64,000 nt of DNA. Source: Acidimicrobiia bacterium. Lineage in GTDB: Bacteria; Actinomycetota; Acidimicrobiia; Acidimicrobiales; AC-14. The translations under genes and the position numbers were made by a program. The notes beneath the pieces were generated by a model, which ran no database searches, was not told where the DNA came from, and saw only the letters and a list, made by a program, of their open reading frames with translations. Each line of letters opens with the position of its first letter. Positions within the stretch are counted from its first letter, which is position 1. The DNA lies in NCBI GenBank assembly GCA_023265025.1, contig JAHFUP010000001.1, positions 29,692 to 93,691 on the forward strand, given 5' to 3'. Below are positions 50,690 to 58,875 of the stretch, piece by piece.

Positions 50690-51357
50690 TACGCGAGAAG
50701 GGTAGCGACCCGTGGCCCAACGCGGTCGCAGCCGGGTAAGCGCGTAGGCTCGACTGGGGGCAGCTGACCAGCATTACAGGTCAAGCAGGCGTGCGTCGTC
50801 CACAAGTGGCGGGACTTCAGAGAAGACCCATTTCTCTGAAGTGGCCCTTCCGGACGTGGCTTCAGAGAACAGGCAGATCAAGCCGGCTCCCGATGCCGGA
50901 GCCGCTTCAGAGAACACGAGCCCATCGACACCAGGCGATTCCCAGGCGCCGGCTGCACCTGGGGCGTGGTTGACATTCCCAGGCCACCGACCGCACGACC
51001 GAGCTGGCGGCGCAGTCCCACCCCCAAGCCCTTGGCACCGGCAATCCGGGGGGCCGCCGAGGCGGGCCAGACCGTCGCCGGCGAGCAGCGCCTGGAGGCG
51101 GCCCAGGCGCTCGACACCCCCGACAACCGGGCCACCCCCCAGGACGAGCACGCCCAGGGCCAGACCGCGGGCGCCGACCACCTCGAGTACGCCGACGCCA
51201 GCTCCGCCCGGGCCGCCGGCATCGCCGACAAACGCGTCGTTCCCCAAGCCCCTTCAGGGCTTCGCTCACCGCCCGTACGACCGTCCGGAGCTCGCCCATT
51301 CAGCTGCCCCCACGCCGGTCCCAGGCCTGGCGCCGGTAAGCGACGGCCGCACACCTT
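50690..51357. other. Gene-poor region with short repeats
   Basis: About 670 bases. A plus-strand frame around 51030-51240 contains EAGQTVAGEQRLEAAQALD and an acidic Ala/Asp-rich run, but it has no ribosome site and no family, so I treat it as a possible remnant only. The repeats at 50815-50914 are the main visible structure. Confidence 0.4.
50815..50914. repeat. Four copies of CTTCAGAGAA, three with exact 45-bp spacing
   Basis: CTTCAGAGAA occurs at 50815-50824, 50860-50869 and 50905-50914 (same strand, 45 bases apart each time). Its reverse complement at 50832-50841 forms an inverted pair with the first. The sequence between copies is unrelated. This could be a set of protein-binding sites on the DNA, or, on the minus strand, a protein with an FSE motif every 15 residues. 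Confidence 0.75.
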
Positions 51358-52767
51358 TCAGTCAGCGGTCGTGGCGCGGGCGTCACGGCGACGAGAACGC
51401 TCCTGCTCCTGGTTGCTGACTTGTGGGAGCGACGCGCCGACGACAGCGACCTTTCGCTGGAGCCGAGCCAGTGGGTCGTGAAATCGCAGAACCGGGATTG
51501 CCCCTATCGAGTCGGCTGGGCTGTCGTAGTCCGAGTGGCCGCGGAGGCCTGCCAGCACGCTGTCGAACGACTCGGCGAACGCGTCGTTGGTGATGAAGAA
51601 GATGAGACACGCGTGCCTCATCGGTCGGCTGAGGTACAGGTCGAGTTGGTCCTTCGCTTCCTCGGCGAGCTTTTCACCGGAGCCCTTCTTTGCCTCGGCC
51701 ACGAAGATGTCGTCGTCCCCCACAGGCAGTTCACGTTGGAGCATCGCCGCGAGACGGCCAGCGGGGATGGTGATGTCCGTGGCGCCGCTGTGAACGAAGA
51801 CACCGTGCTCAGCAACTCCGAAAGCGGCCTCGAGTGCTGGCAGAAGGGTAAAGGTCAGGCCGTTCTCGTGTAGTCCGTGTAGGTGGCGCGCTCCCTTTTG
51901 AATCGTCGACTTCCATGCGTCGATCACCTTCACGATGTTCTCGAAGCTGGCGTCGTTCAATGTCGGCGGAGGAAGTTCGAAGTTGGCTGCGGTGGCTGTC
52001 TGCTCTTCGAGCGTGGGGTCGACGAGCTCAAGTCTGGGCCTACGAGCGAAGGGGAGGTCGAGTCCATCGAGCACTGCGTCGGTGAACCTCAGGTCCCTCC
52101 GTCGCTCAGAAACCGCGGCCGTCACGTACTCATGAAGTTTGGCTGCGCACACCGCTACCGCGTCGGCATGTGCGGCGAGGTACTCGAGGACGTACTCATG
52201 TCGCTCGGAGATCCGACGGTCGCGCACTTCGGCGACGGGGTCCTCGTCGTCGAACAAGCTGACGTAGCTGTGAATCCCATCGGCCCCGACGGTGTACGGA
52301 GATGTCAGCTCATAACCACCCTCGGCGAGCCGGTTCGTCGCCGCTTCGATCTCTGATGGGTCACGGGGCTGACTGCGTGTTTTCCACGGCCAGTGAGTGA
52401 GCCAGTCTGCTGGTCCGTCGACACGCCAGGTAAGCTGCAGAATCTTGGAGTGGATCGGCTGACCGTCGTCGTACAAGGTCTCACCCGCGACGAGCTCGTG
52501 CCGATCGGGGCCGCTGACCAGCGCCACAGGGTCGAGTAGTCCTCCGATCAGCTGGGTCGCCAGATCTTCGTCAGACCGACCCGCAAGGTCGGACAACTCC
52601 AACTGACGAGCAAGCGTGTAGACGCCGCGGCCGAGAAGACGCCGCTGCATCACATCGTGGAGTCCGTCGTGCAGCCACTCGGAGTTGAAATAGTCGGATC
52701 GGGTTCCCGGCCGGTCCGGGTACCCCGGATTGCCCAATGGCTGACCGGGCAACACAAAGCGAGTCAC
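51358..52767 (-). CDS. Possible PD-(D/E)XK nuclease-like protein near the type I restriction system
   Basis: A 469-aa soluble protein that I cannot assign to a named family. Near the C-terminus (about 330-385) are GVFVHSGATDITIPAG and DDIFVAEAKKGSG, which fit the order Asp ... (D/E)xK of PD-(D/E)XK nucleases, followed by helix EEAKDQLDLYLSRPMRHACL and the strand IFFITNDAF. The first 280 residues hold two segments of mixed alpha/beta (LSDLAGRSDEDLATQLIGGL; RISERHEYVLEYLAAHADAV). It starts at a GTG/ATG near 52767. Being close to the restriction operon, it may be an accessory restriction effector, by inference only. Confidence 0.5.
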   Translation of the reverse strand: MTRFVLPGQPLGNPGYPDRPGTRSDYFNSEWLHDGLHDVMQRRLLGRGVYTLARQLELSDLAGRSDEDLATQLIGGLLDPVALVSGPDRHELVAGETLYDDGQPIHSKILQLTWRVDGPADWLTHWPWKTRSQPRDPSEIEAATNRLAEGGYELTSPYTVGADGIHSYVSLFDDEDPVAEVRDRRISERHEYVLEYLAAHADAVAVCAAKLHEYVTAAVSERRRDLRFTDAVLDGLDLPFARRPRLELVDPTLEEQTATAANFELPPPTLNDASFENIVKVIDAWKSTIQKGARHLHGLHENGLTFTLLPALEAAFGVAEHGVFVHSGATDITIPAGRLAAMLQRELPVGDDDIFVAEAKKGSGEKLAEEAKDQLDLYLSRPMRHACLIFFITNDAFAESFDSVLAGLRGHSDYDSPADSIGAIPVLRFHDPLARLQRKVAVVGASLPQVSNQEQERSRRRDARATTAD

Positions 52768-53259
52768 CGGACCCCGTATCCGCAGGCGGACATGGTGCCC
52801 AGCACCGATCGAATCCGCCGACGTGACAGACCGGTCAGGTGCACCGGCCGATTCTGAAGAATCACCTCAGCTCAGAGTCCGGGCCTGAGTACAGGAAGTC
52901 CGCCAGTGATCGCCACGGTGCCAGGCGTCCATGACGCGCTCGACCAGGCGCTGGTAGGGGTACAGCCAAGATAAGCCTGAAACCCACATTTGGGCTGCCA
53001 TACCTACTTGAGGACCATCGGAACGAGAAGTCACGGTAACCCGCCTCCGACAGCCAGCGGAGCCGAGCTCAACCCGTCGCCAGCGTAGCTTCCTGAGGTG
53101 ATCGGCTTCCCCCTCCATGCGAGATCACGGGGACCGAGGGGGTCTGTTGCGGGCCCCTGGGTGCGGCCGACGTCGATTCGAGGGCTTCTCGTGGCTCCTG
53201 TGGGCTGGTTTCGCTCTGATTCCGCCGGAATCGGACCAGTTGCCGCGAACACCCGACGG
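52768..53259. other. Gene-poor stretch upstream of the nuclease-like gene
   Basis: About 490 bases on which I see no convincing gene, repeat or hairpin. It should hold the promoter of the minus-strand gene ending at 51358. Open frames here are short and of mixed composition. Confidence 0.4.
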
Positions 53260-53493
53260 TCAGTCAGGCCACCTCTTCCTAAGAGGGCCCCCGACACCCC
53301 GCCCGAAGTTCTCGGTCTGCATGACGACAAGAGCGGCCTTCGTCTTGCCGCTGGCCTGATGCAGGAGGAAGTCGCGCTCTCGGAGCAACTCCTGAAGGTC
53401 GTGCCAGCGGACCTTCACGTACTGCGTTCGGGGCCGCTGCTTCGCGGCCGGGCGAATTCGCTGAAGCCACTCCGGTTCCGTGTCGTCTGGCAT
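53260..53493 (-). CDS. Small hypothetical protein
   Basis: A 77-aa charged protein: MPDDTEPEWLQRIRPAAKQR, then TQYVKVRWHDLQELLRERDF (amphipathic helix), then a Lys/Gly-rich tail ending RKRWPD. It looks like a genuine small soluble protein, perhaps DNA-binding, but no family is recognised and no ribosome site is clear. Confidence 0.4.
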   Translation of the reverse strand: MPDDTEPEWLQRIRPAAKQRPRTQYVKVRWHDLQELLRERDFLLHQASGKTKAALVVMQTENFGRGVGGPLRKRWPD

Positions 53494-53733
53494 CGCAACA
53501 GGATGCCAGGGTCCGTTACAGCACCGGCCGTGACGGGTCGATAATCACCTAGTACATGGACCGACTCCACGCAGGGACCGCAGAACCCAATCCGTGAGCT
53601 CGAGGACATCCGCAGCCACAAGTTCCGCCAGATCCTCACCAGGGAGTGACTCGAACCCCGGTGGCGCAGGCCGATCCCGCTCTGTGAGATCGCCCAGGAA
53701 GCCGGGTGCTCCACGTCCACGATCCGCCGCTAT

Positions 53734-54579
53734 GTGCGCTGGTTCAAGCTGCCCCCGCGGGCTCCCCAAAAGGGCCAACAGGGCCGGGATGCCGTCCTGA
53801 CCGCGGAATACCTCGAGGCGGCCTACGTGGAGGACGCTATGACGGTCGAGGCGATCGCTGCCGAGGTCGGCACCACCGCCAGCACGGTCGTGAGGTGGTT
53901 GGCGGCCAACGACATCCCCCGACGCAGGCACCAGCCCGGCGTCGACAACCTCCTCTACGAAGAGCTGCTCACCGCCGAGTTCATGGCCCGTCGTCTCGGG
54001 GAACGGGCAAGCCTGACCGACATCGCCCGGGAGGCCGGCTGCACCATCACCGCCGTCCAGGCGGCGCTGCGGCGACATGGGCTCGAGGAACGTGCGGCCA
54101 ATGTCCGGCCTCCCCAGCCGCCCTGTGCTGGCCCCGAGCAGGTTCGCTCGCTCTACGAGAGCGGCCTGTCACTGGAGGCCATTGGTGTCCGGCTCGGCGT
54201 GAGCCGTACCAAGATCAGGTCCGATCTCAGCCGCTTCGGCATCCGTCCCTACGCCCGCCCCGGCTTCCGCTTGACCGACGGAGCCTGGGGCTCGGAAGCT
54301 TCGGGCTCGGGAAGTCTGGCCGACAAGGCACCGAAGCCGGAGGACTCGCCGGCTCGCGCCCGCCCGCCCAGGCGCGCGCGCACGGATTCGATTCGGGAGG
54401 ACCCCCAACCGGAGGCGTGGCGACGCGTAACCCTGTCCGACGACGATCACCGGATCCTGCTCGTGTTGGCCGAACACGCAGTGGAGGTCAACGTGGTTCC
54501 CCCGGCTCGAACTGTCAGGTTGGGCCCTAAGACCTCACGCCCAAGGCGTCAATCATTACGGTTATGGACCCAAACCTGA
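53734..54579 (+). CDS. Multi-HTH DNA-binding protein (5' part interrupted by a stop)
   Basis: A 281-aa protein with at least three Hin/resolvase-like helix-turn-helix units: MTVEAIAAEVGTTASTVVRW, SLTDIAREAGCTITAVQAAL, and LSLEAIGVRLGVSRTKIRSD. The frame continues upstream of the GTG and gives another such unit (EIAQEAGCSTSTIRRYVRW) back to a TGA at 53647. Before it the same frame reads NPIRELEDIRSHKFRQILTRE, so a TGG-to-TGA change may have shortened the gene. I list the shorter frame; the full unit would begin near 53570. The C-terminus is Pro/Arg-rich. A regulator or site-recognition protein, target unknown. Confidence 0.6.
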   Translation: MRWFKLPPRAPQKGQQGRDAVLTAEYLEAAYVEDAMTVEAIAAEVGTTASTVVRWLAANDIPRRRHQPGVDNLLYEELLTAEFMARRLGERASLTDIAREAGCTITAVQAALRRHGLEERAANVRPPQPPCAGPEQVRSLYESGLSLEAIGVRLGVSRTKIRSDLSRFGIRPYARPGFRLTDGAWGSEASGSGSLADKAPKPEDSPARARPPRRARTDSIREDPQPEAWRRVTLSDDDHRILLVLAEHAVEVNVVPPARTVRLGPKTSRPRRQSLRLWTQT

Positions 54580-54657
54580 CGAACGGGCAGAGAGCCTCCT
54601 GACGTCCGCTTGGGGTGTACCCCACTCCGACACCTCCCGGGCACTGCTGAGGCCTGC

Positions 54658-55317
54658 TCAGGACCACGGGAACCGCCACGCCGGCTCTCCGAGCTGGGCG
54701 CCACTGTTCACGACTTGGATGCGGCGCATCGACTCGGCCATGACGAGTTCCCGGCGCTCGGCCGAGAGCGCGTTTTCCGAAGTGGCGATCAGTTGGCCAT
54801 CGCCGACCCTGCTCTGGAATTTCCAGCCCCGCTGGCGGGCCTCGGCTCGGAGCCGCTTGCGAAGAAGCTCGGCCTGGTCAGCGGGCACTCCCAGGACGTG
54901 GACACAGCCCCATTCGCCCAGCTGCTCCATGGCGCGGATCACGTTCCACCCGAGGCGCTCGGCGGGGTCTGGTGCGGCGAACTGCTTGTCCAGGATGGCC
55001 AGGCAGCGCTTGCAGCTGGGAGCGAGCACCGCATCCTCTCGCCCGTTCCACATCGACACGAAGGCTCGTCCGGCCTCGGTCGGGCACATGAACCAGTCGT
55101 CCCGGCCACACAGCGTCCGCGCCGACCACGAGGCGGCGGTGACGTCGTCGACGTCGTAGGCGGGGTTCGGCTCGGCGCCGGCATGGCCGATGATCGCCCT
55201 CGCCTCGTCGCCGGCGGCGGCCTCGGCCACCAGATGAGCCGCGTTGGCGCCGACCCAGGCCAGGACGTAGCTGCGGCCGTGGATGGCGATGGTGTTGGGC
55301 GTCGCTGTAGTCGCCAT
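54658..55317 (-). CDS. Hypothetical protein (third gene of a minus-strand operon)
   Basis: A 219-aa protein starting at ATG 55317; a GTG at 55320 is also possible. The upstream gene's stop overlaps this start (TGATG). Features: IHGRSYVLAWVGANAAHLVA, Cys pair APSCKRCLAILDKQF (about 105), and a basic helix LLRKRLRAEARQRGWKF. A zinc-binding site with a further Cys in TLCGRDDWFMC is possible. No family recognised; it follows the split hypothetical gene. Confidence 0.5.
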   Translation of the reverse strand: MATTATPNTIAIHGRSYVLAWVGANAAHLVAEAAAGDEARAIIGHAGAEPNPAYDVDDVTAASWSARTLCGRDDWFMCPTEAGRAFVSMWNGREDAVLAPSCKRCLAILDKQFAAPDPAERLGWNVIRAMEQLGEWGCVHVLGVPADQAELLRKRLRAEARQRGWKFQSRVGDGQLIATSENALSAERRELVMAESMRRIQVVNSGAQLGEPAWRFPWS

Positions 55318-56066
55318 CACGCCGGCGGTTCCAGCTTGGTGAGCAGTGCGGCCAGCTGGGGCGCAGCGGGGAGGACGAAGAAGGGCAGGCTGTCCATGGC
55401 CTCCATCATGGTCAACCCGCCGAGCTGGCCAACGAGCTCAGGCATGGCGAAGGCGACGACCCCGCCCGCACCGGCGACGGCCTGGACGTGACTCCTGGTC
55501 TGGGCCAGGTGAAAGACGAAGGAAGCCTCGTAGCGCACGGGAGCGGTCATGTCGAGGTTGAGCTTGGCAAAGCTCCTCTTGGCGTCGACCTGGGGATCGC
55601 CGGTCACGGTGGCGAAGGTCGTCCAGCCGACCTGGCCGCGGAGGCTCTCACCCCAGGTAAGACCACTCGCCTCCGCGGCCCGGGCGTCGAACACGGCCCG
55701 TAGCTCCTCGTCGATGTCGTCGGCATCGACGAGGATGATGAGCATGGCCGGTAGGGAGACGGTCGCCGACGCCGAGGGCGGCCCCGTCGTTGGGCGGAAC
55801 AGGGTCAGACCCCCGGGCAGGATCGCGCCTTCGAGAATCTCCCGGGCTTGGGCCGCCTGAGCCTCGTCGGAGTCGACGGAGCCGATGCGAGCCCGGGTGG
55901 GACGCATCACGCTCGCCGGGCGGGAGCGGGGTGGCTCGTCGGGGCCGTCCTCGCTGGTGGCCGGGGGAACTGAGGCCGCGCCGTCGCCGAGCGCCAGGGG
56001 CGCGGCCCCCGACGACGTGGGTCGGGATGACAGCCGGCCTTTGGCGGCCTGAACCCAGCGGTTCAA
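55317..56066 (-). CDS. Hypothetical protein, 3' part of a split ORF
   Basis: A 249-aa reading frame starting at TTG 56066. The N-terminal 60 residues are Pro/Ser/Arg-rich; the rest is an alpha/beta domain (MLIILVDADDIDEELRAVFD, then VGWTTFATVTGDPQVDAKRS, and AGAGGVVAFAMPELVGQLGG). No family is recognised. If one of the two 29-bp units at 56134-56191 is removed, this frame joins directly to the upstream gene's frame (ending GYVPDV) and reads RRLNRWVQAAKGRL across the junction. I think it is the second half of one gene. Confidence 0.55.
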   Translation of the reverse strand: MNRWVQAAKGRLSSRPTSSGAAPLALGDGAASVPPATSEDGPDEPPRSRPASVMRPTRARIGSVDSDEAQAAQAREILEGAILPGGLTLFRPTTGPPSASATVSLPAMLIILVDADDIDEELRAVFDARAAEASGLTWGESLRGQVGWTTFATVTGDPQVDAKRSFAKLNLDMTAPVRYEASFVFHLAQTRSHVQAVAGAGGVVAFAMPELVGQLGGLTMMEAMDSLPFFVLPAAPQLAALLTKLEPPA

Positions 56067-56599
56067 CCGACGAGGCTCGGGAGGCTGGCAGCACCGTAGG
56101 GGGCAACGCCAGCGCTCGACGACGCGGGCACCGATCGCCTCGTCGTCGACATCGGGGACGTAATCGCCTCGTCGGCGACATCGGGGACGTAACCAGGGAA
56201 CAGGGCGGCCACCACTGGGCCGAGCGCCTCGATCGGTACGTTGCCGTTGAACAGGGCGACGATGTGGGCGGCGTCGAACCCGGCTTCGGCCAGCTCAGGG
56301 ACCACGACGGCGATGGGGTAGCGACGATCCACCCACCCGGGTCCGCTCACGTCAATGGTGGCCAGGCCGGCGTCGAAGGTCTGGCATTCCCCGGGCGCGG
56401 GACTGGGCATGCCTGCGGCGCAGGCGGCCGGGATGAGGCCCACCACGTCGGCGAGGCGCAGGTCGGGAAAGGCGCGCAACACCTGCGCGGTGAGACGGCG
56501 GGCGTCGCCGGGTCTGGCGTACTGGGCCACCAGCCTGTGCCAGCCGGCGTCGTTCCCGCCCCGGTCGTCGCCCCTTCGGATGGGCAGGCGGTCAGCCAT
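56063..56599 (-). CDS. Hypothetical protein, 5' part of a split ORF
   Basis: A 178-aa reading frame starting at ATG 56599 (MADRLPIRRGDDRGGND). It has TAQVLRAFPDLRLADVVGLI, a strand-helix pattern RYPIAVVVPELAEAGFDAAH, and LFNGNVPIEALGPVVAALFP, and no membrane helix. Up to GYVPDVADEAI the coding character is good; beyond it the translation TSPMSTTRRSVPASSS is poor and is read out of the original frame because of the 29-bp duplication. Not recognised as a family. It overlaps the downstream frame by 4 bases. Confidence 0.55.
   Translation of the reverse strand: MADRLPIRRGDDRGGNDAGWHRLVAQYARPGDARRLTAQVLRAFPDLRLADVVGLIPAACAAGMPSPAPGECQTFDAGLATIDVSGPGWVDRRYPIAVVVPELAEAGFDAAHIVALFNGNVPIEALGPVVAALFPGYVPDVADEAITSPMSTTRRSVPASSSAGVAPYGAASLPSLVG
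56134..56191. repeat. 29-bp tandem duplication that shifts a reading frame
   Basis: Two units, 56134-56162 and 56163-56191, differ at only two positions and abut directly. They share TCGCCTCGTCG and CGACATCGGGGACGT. Since 29 is not a multiple of 3, the second unit changes the frame. Removing either unit fuses the frames of the two minus-strand ORFs on both sides into one of about 420 codons. The lengths suggest recent slipped replication. Confidence 0.9.
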
Positions 56600-56706
56600 T
56601 GGAGCCAGGGTAGGTCGGGCGCCGGTGCGCAGGGGCGGACCGGCCGACCGGGGTCGGAGCGAGGTGGTAGGGCAAGTGGGGGGTGACTGGCCAGGCCCGG
56701 GAGGGT

Positions 56707-56721
56707 ACGGTGTTACACCGT
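56707..56721. promoter_or_regulatory. Palindrome ACGGTGTTACACCGT upstream of a MerR-family gene
   Basis: A 15-base palindrome with 7-base arms around one central T. It is 39 bases upstream of the ATG of the MerR-family gene, where a promoter would lie. MerR-type regulators bind palindromes inside promoters, so this is a candidate operator for autoregulation or for the divergent minus-strand genes that begin at 56599. Confidence 0.55.
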
Positions 56722-56760
56722 CGTAATTCCAAGTGGTGACGTGGGGTCGAGAGGTCGGAC

Positions 56761-57225
56761 ATGGCGAACGAAGAGGGCTTCAGCGCTCCGCTGGCGTGCA
56801 AGCTGGTGGGCATCAGCTACCGCCAGATCGACTACTGGGCCCGGACGGGCTTGCTGCGCCCGTCGCTGGCCGAGGCACAGGGGAGCGGGCGCCGCCGGCG
56901 CTACAGCTACCGCGACCTGGTGCAGCTCAAGGTCATTCGCCGGCTGCTCGACGCCGGTATCGGCCTGGTGAAGATCCGCCGGGTGGTGGCCTTCCTGGGC
57001 GCCCAGCTCGGCGAGGACCTGGCCTCGGCCAGCCTGGTGCTCAACGGTGGTGAATCCCTGCTCGTGCATCACGAGGGCGAGCTGGTCGACGCCCTGCGCC
57101 ACGGGCAGGGCGTGTTCAGCGTGGTGGCTCTGGGCGCCCTGTCGGCGGAGCTCGACGGGGCGATCACCAACCTGCGCGGCCCGGCGGCGGCCGCCGGTGC
57201 GGTGGGCGATCGGGTCACGGCCTGA
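56761..57225 (+). CDS. MerR-family transcriptional regulator
   Basis: A 154-aa protein with an N-terminal MerR-type HTH: CKLVGISYRQIDYWARTGLL (helix-turn-helix), RPSLAEAQGSGRRRRYSY (wing), YRDLVQLKVIRRLLDAGIGL (next helices). The C-terminal part is a helical dimerisation or sensor region (VFSVVALGALSAELDGAITN) with no cysteines for metal. It is of the type found in chromosomal and plasmid actinobacterial regulators. A palindrome just upstream fits autoregulation. It overlaps the 3' end of the minus-strand DUF6011-like gene by 11 bases. Confidence 0.82.
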   Translation: MANEEGFSAPLACKLVGISYRQIDYWARTGLLRPSLAEAQGSGRRRRYSYRDLVQLKVIRRLLDAGIGLVKIRRVVAFLGAQLGEDLASASLVLNGGESLLVHHEGELVDALRHGQGVFSVVALGALSAELDGAITNLRGPAAAAGAVGDRVTA

Positions 57226-57646
57226 GGGTCTCCGCAAGCGCCGCGGCCACCAGCTGCAAGCGGGCGCAGCTGGGGCCCATCCCTCGCTCGATGGAATCGG
57301 GGTGGGTGAGCCGCCGCCGACACCGCACACAGCGCAGGCCCCGGCGGTAGGCACCCGCCGCTCCGGTGGGATCAGCCACCAGAGCGGCCAACGCGGTGGC
57401 GAGGGTCGAGTCTTCACGGAAGCGGTGCCACAGCCGGCCGTCGCCGGCGGCGGTGATGTGGGCGAAGGCCCGGTAGTCGCGCTCGTTGTCGGGACCGCAC
57501 AGGTAGGAGACGATGAACGGCCCGGCCCGGAAGTCGGGACCGGCCCTGGTCACCTCCAGCGTGCGGTGGCCGGCCCCGGCGAGCACCACGGTGTAGTGGC
57601 CCTCGCCCAGCACCGGGTCGGTACCGGGGTCAGGGGAAGGTTCCAT
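57215..57646 (-). CDS. DUF6011-like small zinc-binding protein
   Basis: A 143-aa protein from ATG 57646. The C-terminus has GLRCVRCRRRLTHPDSIERG then MGPSCAR, matching the DUF6011 pattern C-x2-C-RxL-x4-S-x3-GxGPxC, a likely zinc knuckle. The first 95 residues are an alpha/beta domain with HYTVVLAGAGHRTLEVTRAG and AFAHITAAGDGRLW. DUF6011 is common in phages and mobile elements of Actinobacteria; the function is unknown. Its start faces the iteron-like cluster. Confidence 0.7.
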   Translation of the reverse strand: MEPSPDPGTDPVLGEGHYTVVLAGAGHRTLEVTRAGPDFRAGPFIVSYLCGPDNERDYRAFAHITAAGDGRLWHRFREDSTLATALAALVADPTGAAGAYRRGLRCVRCRRRLTHPDSIERGMGPSCARLQLVAAALAETLRP

Positions 57647-57665
57647 GGCTGGAGCCTGCGCCTCC

Positions 57666-58048
57666 GATGTTGACGAGAATGTTGCGGGCGAATGCCGCAA
57701 CGTTGCGACAGAGGAGAGGCCGCGGCTCGCAACGTTTGTGCTGCGGCTCGCAACATGACGTCGGCTGGACCGACGGCCCCAGGAACGGCCGTGGGCCGGG
57801 GGCAGGCCAGGGCGACGAAGCGAAGGTGGTGGAAGCGCAAAAAGTGCTGGTCACGGCGATGTTGCCAGGATGTTGCGGCCGTCGTCGGGCCTGCTCGGCA
57901 ACGTGCGAACCCCGGCCGAGACGTTGCCGGCCGCGATGTTGCAAGCCCGCAACATTCCTCCGGTCGGACCGACCGCCTCCGGCGCCGGCGGTCGTGCCCC
58001 AACAAAAAAACCTTTGGCGAGGGCCTTGCTCGTCAACGTTGCCGTCAA
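57666..58048. repeat. Cluster of at least 11 short GCAAC-type repeats in both orientations (iteron-like)
   Basis: A core of the type GCAACRTT or its complement AAYGTTGC occurs at 57678, 57697 (self-complementary GCAACGTTGC), 57729, 57750, 57858, 57869, 57898, 57920, 57935, 57949 and 58034, in a gap between divergent genes. Some are 11-15 bases apart. It resembles the iteron arrays of plasmid origins, where an initiator binds, or a multi-site operator. The region is otherwise without a gene. No AT-rich stretch typical of an origin is evident. Confidence 0.75.
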
Positions 58049-58073
58049 CACCGACTCCTCATGCTGCGCGGCC

Positions 58074-58871
58074 ATGGGAGACAGGTTGTTCGAGGCGCTT
58101 GACGCCGAGTGGGCCACGGTGGGCACCAGCGCCCAGGCCCGGGCCGCTTTCGCGCGGTGGGCCATGGTGGAGCCGGCGCTGGCCGGCATGAAGTCGCCGG
58201 CCGTCGCCGTGGCGTCGTGTCGGGGCGCAGCCCCGGCCACCAGCGCCCCAGTGCTGGGTGCGCTGCTTCGCCATGCCAACGAGCCGCTGGCGGCCCGCGC
58301 CGTGCTCCAAACGGTGGTGCCGTCGCTGCGGATCCAGGCGGCGCGACGCGTGGGCGGCGTCCGCCAGATGATGAGCGGCCAGGGTTGGGAAGCCGGCGAC
58401 GACTTCGACGCCGACGTGGTGGAGGTCGCCCTGCGTCGCATCGCCGAGCTGGCGGGGACGTCGCCGCCGTGGCCGGCCCAGGCCATCTGCGAATCCACCT
58501 GGATGACCATGCGCTGCGGCCTGGTCCGCTCGGCGCGATGGGGGGGCGCGGTGTCGGCGCTGAACGAGGAGGTCGCCGATGTGGAGGCCGGCCCGGAGCG
58601 CTCTGAGGCCGAGGCCCTGACGGTGGCGCTGGTTGATGCGGTGCGGGCCCAGTGGCTTCCCGTCGACGATGCCGGCGTGATCTACACCACGCGGGTCCTG
58701 GGCCGGAGCGCGACCGAGCTGGCAGTCGCCCAGGGTCGGACGGGCCGAGCGCTACGGGCCCAGCGGAGTCGGGCCGAGCAGCGTCTGGTGGATGCGGGCT
58801 GGGCTCCCAGGGTCCGGTCGGCGAAGCGCCTCGCCGGCTCGGGCGCCGCTCAGCCCGCCATCGCCGGCTGA
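58074..58871 (+). CDS. Hypothetical protein with sigma-factor-like C-terminal helices
   Basis: A 265-aa protein from ATG 58074; a longer frame upstream runs through the iteron-like repeats and is unlikely to be coding. The N-terminal 110 residues are helical (FEALDAEWATVGTSAQARAA). The middle has RRIAELAGTSPPWPAQAICE. The end (AGVIYTTRVLGRSATELAVA then RTGRALRAQRSRAEQRLVDA) has the spacing of a sigma region 4-type HTH. It could be a transcription factor or replication-related protein. It is convergent with the relaxase gene, 4 bases apart. Confidence 0.55.
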   Translation: MGDRLFEALDAEWATVGTSAQARAAFARWAMVEPALAGMKSPAVAVASCRGAAPATSAPVLGALLRHANEPLAARAVLQTVVPSLRIQAARRVGGVRQMMSGQGWEAGDDFDADVVEVALRRIAELAGTSPPWPAQAICESTWMTMRCGLVRSARWGGAVSALNEEVADVEAGPERSEAEALTVALVDAVRAQWLPVDDAGVIYTTRVLGRSATELAVAQGRTGRALRAQRSRAEQRLVDAGWAPRVRSAKRLAGSGAAQPAIAG

Positions 58872-58875
58872 GGCT

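Noticed and set aside
50841..51419. A 190-codon Pro/Ser/Ala-rich plus-strand ORF
   Set aside because: Low-complexity translation across the CTTCAGAGAA repeats without a ribosome site or conserved pattern.
57870..58073. An upstream extension of the sigma-like gene
   Set aside because: It runs through the iteron-like repeats and its translation has no domain character; the ATG at 58074 is a better start.
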